The position numbers and the translations under genes are program-made. From contig JAGRHE010000057.1 of the NCBI GenBank assembly GCA_020445165.1, positions 1 to 14,347 on the forward strand: a stretch of 14,347 nt of DNA, in the 5' to 3' direction. The notes beneath the pieces were generated by a model, which did not search any database, was not told where the DNA came from, and was given only the letters and a program-made list of their open reading frames with translations. Shown here one piece after another: positions 1 through 5,666 of the stretch; positions within the stretch are counted from its first letter, which is position 1, and each line of letters starts with the position of its first letter. This DNA is from Gammaproteobacteria bacterium. GTDB lineage: Bacteria; Pseudomonadota; Gammaproteobacteria; Chromatiales; Sedimenticolaceae.

Positions 1-516
1 GAGACCATCCGCCGCAAGCTGCTGCACGAATGCGATGTCCACACCCTGTTGCGCCTGCCCACCGGCCTGTTCTACGCCCAGGGCGTGAAGGCCAACGTGC
101 TGTTCTTCGACAAGAAGCCGGCCAGTGAGACCCCCTGGACGCGTAAGTTGTGGATCTACGACCTGCGCACCAATATGCACTTCACATTGAAGACCAACCC
201 GCTCAAGCGCGAGGACCTGGACGATTTTGTGAAGTGCTATGTACCGGAAGGCATTCATCTTCGTGCGCCGACATGGAGTGAAGAAGCGCCCACCGGCCGC
301 TGGCGCGCCTATGACTACGAGACACTCATCAATCGCGACAAGGCCAGCCTGGATATCTTTTGGCTAAAAGATGAGTCACTGGAAGAGTCTGACAACCTGC
401 CTGAGCCCGGCATCATCGCCGCTGAGATCGTCGAGGATCTGCAGGCGGCACTGGAGCAGTTTCGGGAAATAGCTGCTGACCTGGGAGAAGAATCAGAGGA
501 GGCTATGGATGGCTAA
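1..516 (+). CDS. hsdM: Type I restriction-modification DNA methylase subunit HsdM, 3' end (partial)
   Basis: This is the last 171 residues of an N6-adenine DNA methylase, the modification (M) subunit of a type I restriction-modification system. The frame is open from base 1 and the start lies upstream. Visible HsdM C-terminal signatures are ETIRRKLL, LLRLPTGLFYAQGVKANVLFF, and KLWIYDLRTNMHFTLK followed by LDDFVKCY. These belong to the conserved block after the catalytic NPPY motif, which is itself outside the window. HsdM normally works with HsdS (specificity) and HsdR (restriction), neither of which is seen here. The tail is acidic (EEIAADLGEESEEAMDG-like). The stop codon overlaps the next gene by 8 bp and carries that gene's Shine-Dalgarno (AGAGGAGG, 495-502), so the two are probably co-translated. 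Identification is confident. Whether the complex is complete cannot be seen. Confidence 0.93.
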   Translation, partial: ETIRRKLLHECDVHTLLRLPTGLFYAQGVKANVLFFDKKPASETPWTRKLWIYDLRTNMHFTLKTNPLKREDLDDFVKCYVPEGIHLRAPTWSEEAPTGRWRAYDYETLINRDKASLDIFWLKDESLEESDNLPEPGIIAAEIVEDLQAALEQFREIAADLGEESEEAMDG

Positions 517-1720
517 CAGTGCCTATGGCACACCCTTGATCATCGCCCCGGGCGGTTCGCCGGCAAAGATGGCCCGCGTATCGTTGAGCGCGACGGGCGA
601 AGGTGGTCAATATGATGAAGCCTTCATCCAGCAGCTTGCATTCGATCATCCTAACTGTCTGCCAGTTTCCGAAATCGATGTGGCGTACGAGGGTCTTGTG
701 CCCGTCTGCATGGAACTTTCGACACCCGCGGGACCGATGGACGCACTGTACGTCACCCCAGCAGGGCGACTGGTGATCCTGGAGGCAAAGCTGTGGCGCA
801 ATCCCGAGGCACGGCGCAAAGTGGTTGCCCAGATACTCGACTATGCAAAGGAGTTGTCCAACTGGAGTTACGAGGACCTTCAGCGAGAAGTCTCCCGGAA
901 ACTTGGTCGGAAAGGCAATGCACTGTTCGAACTGGTAAAAGCGCATTGTCCGGAAACCGATGAAATCGGCTTTGTTGACGGGGTTCAGCAATCCCTGTCA
1001 CTTGGACGGTTCCTGCTTTTGATCGTTGGTGACGGCATCAAGGAGGGCGCTGGAGCAATTGCAGATTTCCTCGAGACAGTCGGCCGCCTGGAATTCACTT
1101 TTGGTCTCGTTGAATTGGCGCTCTACCAGCACCACGATGTTGGTTTGCTGGTTCAACCACGGGTAATCGCGCGTACCGTCGAATTTAGGCGGAACATCGT
1201 CGTATTGCCGGAAGGTGCCAGCTTAGAAACCACAACTGAGGATGAGCTGTCGCTGCCTGAAGGCCAGGAAGAGATCCGTCGATGCTATCGGGAGTTTTGG
1301 ACCGATTTCCTTGGCCAGTTGCGTTTGGATGACGTTTCACAGCCGATGCCCAACATCACGCAAAGCCAGAACCTTTACTTCATGCTTCCTCCAGCTGGTG
1401 GCGCCGTCTGGGTCAGCCCGTATTTCTCGAAGTCAAAGGAAACTGTCGGTGTCTACCTAAAGCTTATGAAAGGAAACACAGGCGATAGTGCTTCTGAATT
1501 TCTGCTGCAGGACATCGACCAGATAGCTACAGAACTTGGCGAAGAGGTAAGTCTGAATGAGATCGATGGTCGTCTCGCACCCATGGTGACCAAACGATTT
1601 GGCGATGTTCAGTCCTCTTCAAATCGGGCAGAGATCAAGGAGTTTTTCGCTGACTACCTCAACAGGTTCATCAACACGTTCAGGCACCGCCTGAAACGTT
1701 TTGCAGAGACGAATTCATGA
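509..1720 (+). CDS. PD-(D/E)XK nuclease-like protein of unknown function, coupled to hsdM
   Basis: A 403-aa protein I cannot assign to a named family. Residues 78-94 contain Asp78, then after a short turn a beta-strand ending in Glu92-Ala-Lys94 (LVILEAKLWRNPEARRKVV), then Gln108 in a helix (AQILDYAKEL). This D...ExK...Q layout is typical of the PD-(D/E)XK nuclease superfamily, including NucS/DUF91-type nucleases, so a DNA-cleaving role in the restriction locus is plausible but inferred. The C-terminal half (about 250-403) shows no motif I recognise. The start at 509 is supported by AGAGGAGG six bases upstream and by the 8-bp overlap with hsdM. The gene overlaps mrr by 4 bp (ATGA at 1717-1720). 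It occupies the place where hsdS or hsdR would often stand, yet has no target-recognition domains or helicase motifs. Confidence 0.8.
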   Translation: MANSAYGTPLIIAPGGSPAKMARVSLSATGEGGQYDEAFIQQLAFDHPNCLPVSEIDVAYEGLVPVCMELSTPAGPMDALYVTPAGRLVILEAKLWRNPEARRKVVAQILDYAKELSNWSYEDLQREVSRKLGRKGNALFELVKAHCPETDEIGFVDGVQQSLSLGRFLLLIVGDGIKEGAGAIADFLETVGRLEFTFGLVELALYQHHDVGLLVQPRVIARTVEFRRNIVVLPEGASLETTTEDELSLPEGQEEIRRCYREFWTDFLGQLRLDDVSQPMPNITQSQNLYFMLPPAGGAVWVSPYFSKSKETVGVYLKLMKGNTGDSASEFLLQDIDQIATELGEEVSLNEIDGRLAPMVTKRFGDVQSSSNRAEIKEFFADYLNRFINTFRHRLKRFAETNS

Positions 1721-2604
1721 GCAAGAGCATTACGCGAGAACGGACTGGTGTACTTCTGCGCAAGCTGTTCGAGCTGCTGATCGCTTCCGACGAAGGTTTG
1801 CAGGCGAAAGATGCGCTAACGGCGTTGGAAAGTGCGGTCACGCTGTCGGATTACGAGGCAGGCGAGTATCCATCTGGCGGCCGGCGGTTTGAAAAGATCG
1901 TTCGCTTCGCGACAGTGGACGCGGTTAAAGCCGGCTGGATGCGCAAAGAGCAGGGCGTATGGACAGTTACCGAACTGGGCGCATCAGCCTTGAACAAGAT
2001 TATCGATCCAGCCGAGTTCTACCGCGAGGCAGCCAGGCTCTATCGGGACTGGAAGAAAGAACAAGAACTGACCGAAGACGACGAGGCATCGGTTGAGCTT
2101 CAAGCAGAGGCGCACGATGCGCAGATCACGTATGAAATGGCCGAGGAGCAGGCGGCCGATGAGATCAAACAGTATCTCACCGAGATAAATCCTTACGATC
2201 TGCAGGACCTGGTGGCGGCACTGCTCGAAGGAATGGGATATCACGTGTCCTGGATCTCGCCGCCCGGAAAAGATGGCGGGATCGACGTGCTGGCCTGGAA
2301 TGATCCACTCGGTACGAAACCGCCAAGGATCAAGGTGCAGGTCAAACGCCGAAAAGACAATATCAGTGCCGAGGAGCTGCGCTCGTTTCTGGCATTGGTG
2401 AACGATGATGATGTCGGGTTGTTCGTTACTACGGGCGGTTTCACCCGAGACGCTGAAGACCTGGCACGCGCACAGGAGCGACGCAAGATCACGCTGATCA
2501 ATCGAAAACGTTTGGTCGATCTTTGGGTCGAATACAACGACCGGATTGATCGCGAAAAGCGACGGCTGTTGCCCTTGAAACCGATCTATTTTCTGAGCGA
2601 CTGA
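1717..2604 (+). CDS. mrr: Mrr-family restriction endonuclease
   Basis: A 295-aa protein with the two-part layout of Mrr enzymes. An N-terminal winged-helix-like domain (about 1-110; RKLFELLIASDEGL through WTVTELGASAL) is joined by a charged linker (about 110-150) to a C-terminal PD-(D/E)XK catalytic domain (about 158-270). The active-site motif is clear: GKDGGID with Asp190, then QVK with Gln208 and Lys210, followed by FVTTGGFTRDAEDLA and LINRKRLVDLW, both typical of the Mrr catalytic domain. Known Mrr proteins cleave methylated foreign DNA; the target of this one is unknown. Its ATG overlaps the stop of the preceding gene, so it sits in the hsdM operon. Having a methylation-dependent nuclease beside a methylase implies that its specificity differs from the HsdM mark. 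Family call is firm; biological target is inferred. Confidence 0.92.
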   Translation: MSKSITRERTGVLLRKLFELLIASDEGLQAKDALTALESAVTLSDYEAGEYPSGGRRFEKIVRFATVDAVKAGWMRKEQGVWTVTELGASALNKIIDPAEFYREAARLYRDWKKEQELTEDDEASVELQAEAHDAQITYEMAEEQAADEIKQYLTEINPYDLQDLVAALLEGMGYHVSWISPPGKDGGIDVLAWNDPLGTKPPRIKVQVKRRKDNISAEELRSFLALVNDDDVGLFVTTGGFTRDAEDLARAQERRKITLINRKRLVDLWVEYNDRIDREKRRLLPLKPIYFLSD

Positions 2605-2987
2605 CGATTCAAGGTGGCTTGAGAAAGCACGATGCCGGCTAACACCGCTCCCTTCATCCGCCGCCTTCCGACCGGCAATGGTCAGTACATCCGGATCGGC
2701 CTGGAGAGGCTTCGCATGGACCACTGCCACTGGTGGCATCGGAACGTGCAGCCATTGATCAACAAGGGACCGAAAGGGCATGCAGACATCTCAATGTCAT
2801 GGACTTGGACCCATTGAAGGCGTCGGTGCGACTCAACGAACGTCACGTAACGATCGGGGGCGAGTTCATTCGCACGGTACGGGAGATGCAACACCTCGTG
2901 ACGAGGGTAGGTTAGAGATGCCGCTTGCCCTAGAATCCAGGGCATCGAGTGCCTGGTAATACACTTGTTTCCTCAAGGCGGGTGAAG
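2605..2987. other. Gene-poor gap between mrr and the MNT/HEPN pair
   Basis: This stretch of 383 bases holds only short open frames on both strands with no recognisable protein and no convincing ribosome-binding site. It could be eroded remnant DNA. A 6-bp-arm inverted repeat near its right end (2926-2944) may belong to the promoter of the MNT/HEPN pair. No terminator with a T-tract follows mrr. Confidence 0.5.
2926..2944. promoter_or_regulatory. Inverted repeat and possible promoter ahead of the MNT/HEPN operon
   Basis: TGCCCT (2926-2931) and AGGGCA (2939-2944) form a perfect 6-bp inverted repeat around a 7-base spacer. Ten bases downstream is a possible extended -10 element (TGG then TAATAC, 2954-2962), without a good -35 box. 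The pair start codon is at 2988. The repeat could be an operator for autoregulation, which is common in toxin-antitoxin operons, but nothing here proves binding. Confidence 0.3.
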
Positions 2988-3278
2988 ATGAACAGACAGC
3001 AAACATTACAGACGTTGAGAACGGCCAAGCCGGTTCTGGAAGAGCGCTTCGGGGTGACGCGGCTCGCACTGTTCGGTTCGACTGCGCGCGGCGAGGCACG
3101 TCCGGACAGCGACGTAGACGTGGTTGTTGGTTTCGACGGGCCTGCAACTTCGGAGCGTTACTTCGGCGTGCAGTTCTACCTGGAAGATGCGTTGGGTTGC
3201 GCAGTCGATCTGGTGACGGAAAAGGCAATGCGGCCGGAGCTGAAACCCTTCATCGAGCGCGAGGCCGTGAATGTCTGA
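2988..3278 (+). CDS. mntA: MNT-domain nucleotidyltransferase, MntA-like antitoxin
   Basis: A 96-aa minimal nucleotidyltransferase. The motif GSTARGEARPDSDVDVVV (residues 30-47) is the family's GSX10DXD signature, with Gly30-Ser31 and the metal-binding Asp42 and Asp44; Asp74 in AVDLVT fits the third acidic residue. In characterised MntA/HepT pairs this enzyme transfers AMP to a tyrosine on the HEPN toxin and so neutralises it. The ATG at 2988 was chosen over a GTG at 2949 because homologous minimal MNT proteins begin just before this helix and because AAGG lies 9 bases upstream. It overlaps the HEPN gene by 8 bp, the usual gene order and coupling for this system. All catalytic residues are present, so it should be active. 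Confidence 0.88.
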   Translation: MNRQQTLQTLRTAKPVLEERFGVTRLALFGSTARGEARPDSDVDVVVGFDGPATSERYFGVQFYLEDALGCAVDLVTEKAMRPELKPFIEREAVNV

Positions 3279-3612
3279 ACGCGAATGGAGATTCTATCTG
3301 GACGACATGCTGCGCTTTGCACAAAAGGTGCGTGCGTACAGCGCAGGTATCGATCAGGAGGTCTTTGAGCGCGATGAGCTAAAGTACGACGCTATCCTGC
3401 GTAATCTCGAATTGATCGGAGAGGCGGCCACACACGTGCCGGGCGATGTGCGTGATCAACACCAGGCCATCCCGTGGCGACAGGTGGTCGCCACGCGAAA
3501 CCGCCTGATCCATGGCTATCTCGGCATCGATAACGACACCCTGTGGAGCATCGTGCAGGACGACATCGAGCCTTTGATCGCCGAACTCCAGGCCATGCGG
3601 GATTCGCTATGA
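3271..3612 (+). CDS. hepT: HEPN-domain (DUF86) toxin, HepT-like
   Basis: A 113-aa, mostly helical HEPN protein of the DUF86 type. RNRLIHGY (residues 76-83) is an exact RX4HXY motif, with Arg76 and His81 as the expected RNase residues and Tyr83 as the expected AMPylation target. ELKYDAILRNLELIGEAA (about 36-53) is the conserved preceding helix. HepT toxins are ribonucleases kept silent by the partner MntA; such pairs maintain mobile DNA or act in anti-phage defence. The start ATG lies inside the end of the upstream antitoxin gene, implying translational coupling. The stop at 3610-3612 overlaps an ATG opening a 14-codon frame of no recognisable meaning. Family and pairing are confident; the physiological role is inferred from relatives. 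Confidence 0.9.
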   Translation: MSEREWRFYLDDMLRFAQKVRAYSAGIDQEVFERDELKYDAILRNLELIGEAATHVPGDVRDQHQAIPWRQVVATRNRLIHGYLGIDNDTLWSIVQDDIEPLIAELQAMRDSL

Positions 3613-3672
3613 CATCGGCGGGCATCGTCCAAGAAACTCAGGAACAACTGTAATGTCCGCCGTGACGACGGC

Positions 3673-3870
3673 ATGAGCTACGACGACCAGTGCCAATAGC
3701 CGAATCCGCCGGAGGCTTTGGTATCGCTGTGCAAAATTGCGACAGACGAGGCCCTGGCCGACGTGGCCAGGCATACCGTGCTTATGGAGCCTGCCGGACC
3801 GGGGGATTTATGGCTGCACCGAAGAACGAGACCATCTGGTGCGCACTCCCAAATATATTATTTAACATAA
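3673..3870 (+). pseudogene. Possible broken small gene ending inside the dif-like site
   Basis: From ATG 3673 the frame reads MSYDDQCQ, hits TAG at 3697-3699, then continues open to TAA at 3868-3870. The second part includes ALVSLCKIATDEALADVA and then HTVLMEPAGPGDLWLH, which has a protein-like composition. The TAA lies within the XerD arm of the dif-like site. I recognise no family. It could be a remnant with one nonsense mutation, or chance. The only evidence is amino-acid composition and codon choice similar to the neighbouring genes. Confidence 0.25.
3753..3771. repeat. Perfect 7-bp GC-rich hairpin
   Basis: CCTGGCC (3753-3759) and GGCCAGG (3765-3771) are perfectly complementary around a 5-base loop. 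The hairpin lies about 140 bp downstream of the HEPN stop codon and about 90 bp before the dif-like site. No T-tract follows, so it is a poor intrinsic terminator. It lies inside the possible broken frame, where it would encode part of ALADVA. Confidence 0.4.
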
Positions 3871-3887
3871 TATGTATTATGCGCAAT
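3860..3887 (-). other. dif-like XerC/XerD recombination site
   Basis: Read on the minus strand, the 28 bases split into ATTGCGCATAA (XerC arm), TACATA (central hexamer) and TTATGTTAAAT (XerD arm). The E. coli dif, from memory, is GGTGCGCATAA, TGTATA, TTATGTTAAAT: the XerD arm is identical in all 11 positions, the XerC arm in 9 of 11, and the centre in 4 of 6. The two XerC-arm differences fall at the outer bases, which vary among gammaproteobacterial dif sites. The inner inverted repeat CATAATA/TATTATG (3866-3881) is part of it. Such sites let XerC and XerD, with FtsK, resolve chromosome dimers at the replication terminus, and are also used by integrative phages and genomic islands. A match this close is very unlikely by chance. 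Chromosomal dif versus a mobile-element copy cannot be settled from the window. Confidence 0.85.
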
Positions 3888-3899
3888 TACGGAATTTGG

Positions 3900-4202
3900 T
3901 CACAGGTATTTCAATCGACCCTTCAAAGCCGCCGCGTCTGTAACCACGTCTTGCAGCACATCACCTTCCTTGCCACCGACGACGACACCTTTGCCGGCAA
4001 CCGGGACGATGCTGTCGATCTGGAAGCGTCCTTCGGTACCGCGCAGGAAACACTCTTCATCGAAGTACAGACGATCGCCATCGGGACCGATTTCGTCGCG
4101 GATCACGGTGTCGAACCTAATCAGTTGCTTGATGTCATCGATGTTCGTGACATCCACCGGGTCGATGGTTTGCTGCTGCGGGTCGATCAGGAATGCTTTC
4201 AT
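3900..4202 (-). CDS. Conserved-looking small protein of unknown function
   Basis: A 100-aa acidic protein beginning MKAFLIDPQQQTIDPVDV and including GDRLYFDEECFLRGTEGRF, then IDSIVPVAGKGVVVGG. The MKAFLI(D/N)P opening and the 'GD.LYFDEE' segment resemble small uncharacterised proteins found in proteobacteria and phages (DUF3846-like), a recollection I hold only tentatively. There is no signal peptide, membrane segment or catalytic motif that I recognise. I chose the ATG at 4202, with AGGA about 10 bases upstream; a further ATG at 4256 would add 18 polar residues and has no ribosome-binding site. It is the only gene on the minus strand here. It ends 13 bp from the dif-like site, so it stands alone and divergent from the aminotransferase gene. 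Confidence 0.7.
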   Translation of the reverse strand: MKAFLIDPQQQTIDPVDVTNIDDIKQLIRFDTVIRDEIGPDGDRLYFDEECFLRGTEGRFQIDSIVPVAGKGVVVGGKEGDVLQDVVTDAAALKGRLKYL

Positions 4203-4378
4203 TTGGCTATGATCCTGCTGCTGGTTGATATCGTTCCGGTTTTGTACCGCACGCATCGAGTGATTGGAAATCGACAGATCGAATCGCGGTAATTGAACCT
4301 GGCTATGGCATGCGTTGTCCGGGACATCGCGGTGCGCTAGTTTGACGGCCCGAGCAACCGGAAAAAGCGAGCCTGTAC

Positions 4379-5524
4379 GTGATTTACCTGCCGTCAGAGT
4401 TTCCCCAGGATTCTGAACTCTGCTATCTCAATCATGCGGCGGTGGGCGCCTGGCCGCGCCGCACGGCGCAGGCGGTGGCCAATTTCGCGCAGCAGAACAT
4501 GTTCCAGGGCGGCGCCGATTATCCGGCGTGGTTGGCCGTGGAAAAGCGCCTGCGCGAGCGACTGGCGCGTCTGATCAATGCCCCTTCTCCCGACGATATC
4601 GCTCTGGTCAAGAACACATCGGAAGGGCTTTCGATGATCAGCCAGGGACTTGCCTGGCAGCCCGGTGACGAGGTCGTCGGCCTGCAGGGCGATTTCTGCT
4701 CCAACCAGATGGTCTGGCAGGTGCTTGAAGATCGCGGCGTCAATTATCGTGCGATCGACGCCCTGTCCTGTGCCGATCCGGAAGGTGCGCTGCTCGATGC
4801 GATCGGACCCAGTACCAGGCTGCTCGCAATCAGCACCGTGCATTTCGCGACCGGCTATCGATTCGACGTTGCCCGGCTGTGCGAGGCCTGCCGTGCACGC
4901 GGTGTGCTGGTTTCGATCGACGCGATCCAGAGCCTGGGCGTGATCGATTTCGATCTCGCCGCGATTCCCGCCGATTTCGTGGTTGCCGGTGGCCACAAGT
5001 GGCTGCTGTCGGCTGAAGGGCTGGGTTTTTTGTATTGCCGTCCGGACCTGCGTGACGCGCTGTCACTGCACCAGTTCGGCTGGGCGATGCGTGAGTCGCC
5101 CTACGCCTTCGAAGACGAGACCTGGCAACCGGCGGAATCGGCGCGCCGGTTCGAGGCCGGTACGCCAAACATGGTCGGCATCCACGCCATGGATGCCAGT
5201 CTGTCGCTGTTCGAGGAAATCGGCATGCAGGACATCAGTCGCCTCGTCGAGGAAAACCTGGCCTGGCTGGACGCGGCGCTGCGCACGATCGATGGCATAG
5301 AGATCCTGACACCGGCAGATCCGGCACGGCGTGCCGGCATCCTTACCTTCCGCCATCGCGAGGTGGACGGTTCGCGGTTACACGCGGCGCTGATGGATCG
5401 ACGCGTGATCTGCTCTGCCAGGTGTGGTGGTGTTCGGCTTGCACCCCACTTTTACACTGCGCAGAAAGTGTTGGAACGCTCAATCGCAGAAATTAGTCAA
5501 AATATCCAAATGTTAATAAAGTGA
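4379..5524 (+). CDS. Class V PLP-dependent aminotransferase family protein
   Basis: A 381-aa fold-type I PLP enzyme of the NifS/SufS/isopenicillin-N-epimerase-like class. Lys207 in GGHKWLLSAEG is the expected Schiff-base lysine. Asp181 and Gln184 in SIDAIQSLGV should contact the pyridine ring. LNHAAVGAWP near the N-terminus and KNTSEGLSMISQGL (about 80-93) are typical substrate and cofactor loops. The C-terminal GGVRLAPHFYT motif is like epimerase/lyase members rather than the RTGHHCAQP loop of SufS, so a cysteine-desulfurase role is not supported although Cys residues lie nearby. The reaction is unknown. The start is GTG at 4379 with only a weak purine-rich GGAAAAAGCGAG upstream. It precedes the fatty-acid operon by an AT-rich gap with its own promoter, so it is probably transcribed separately. 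Confidence 0.87.
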   Translation: MIYLPSEFPQDSELCYLNHAAVGAWPRRTAQAVANFAQQNMFQGGADYPAWLAVEKRLRERLARLINAPSPDDIALVKNTSEGLSMISQGLAWQPGDEVVGLQGDFCSNQMVWQVLEDRGVNYRAIDALSCADPEGALLDAIGPSTRLLAISTVHFATGYRFDVARLCEACRARGVLVSIDAIQSLGVIDFDLAAIPADFVVAGGHKWLLSAEGLGFLYCRPDLRDALSLHQFGWAMRESPYAFEDETWQPAESARRFEAGTPNMVGIHAMDASLSLFEEIGMQDISRLVEENLAWLDAALRTIDGIEILTPADPARRAGILTFRHREVDGSRLHAALMDRRVICSARCGGVRLAPHFYTAQKVLERSIAEISQNIQMLIK

Positions 5525-5573
5525 ATATAAGATGCTATTTTAAAAGAATAAAAGTTCAAACTATTGACGCATT

Positions 5574-5600
5574 ATGTTTTAGTACAAAAGTACTAAACAT
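5574..5600. promoter_or_regulatory. Strong inverted repeat, candidate operator of the fatty-acid operon
   Basis: ATGTTTTAGTAC (5574-5585) and GTACTAAACAT (5590-5600) are complementary around AAAA, with a single extra T in the left arm. The inner 8 bp (TTTAGTAC/GTACTAAA) are perfect. It lies in an AT-rich gap about 45-60 bases upstream of the likely transcription start, where activators or repressors often bind. It does not match the FadR or PsrA operator patterns as I remember them. It could alternatively be a weak hairpin ending the upstream transcript, but there is no T-tract after it. Confidence 0.55.
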
Positions 5601-5632
5601 TTTCTGGAAACAAACCGTCCGATTTTGCGGTC

Positions 5633-5638
5633 TATACT
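5633..5638 (+). promoter_or_regulatory. Probable -10 box of the fatty-acid operon
   Basis: TATACT differs from the TATAAT consensus at one position. No good -35 hexamer lies 16-18 bases upstream, which would fit a promoter that depends on a regulator bound at the upstream inverted repeat. Transcription would begin near 5645, leaving a leader of about 20 bases before the ATG at 5667. The AT-rich stretch 5500-5640 stands out against the GC-rich genes on both sides. Confidence 0.45.
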
Positions 5639-5666
5639 CGATAAGACAGAGTGTTGGGCCCGGACG

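Noticed and set aside
2609..2630. Short hairpin TCAAG-GTGG-CTTGA after mrr, considered as a terminator
   Set aside because: The stem is only 5 bp and no T-run follows.
2682..2945. Minus-strand open frame (87 aa) in the gap before the MNT gene
   Set aside because: I could not match it to any family, and other frames in the same stretch are equally open. It does not support a gene call.
3609..3653. 14-codon frame starting with ATGA overlap at the HEPN stop
   Set aside because: It is very short, has no known relatives that I recognise, and any ATGA overlap will open a frame by chance.
3659..3672. Small GCCGT-GACG-ACGGC stem after the HEPN gene
   Set aside because: The 5-bp stem has no T-tract and is expected by chance in GC-rich DNA.
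5566..5582. Possible second dif arm (TTATGTT at 5572-5578)
   Set aside because: Only 8 of 11 XerD-arm positions match and there is no XerC arm beyond the 6-bp centre, so it is not a dif site.
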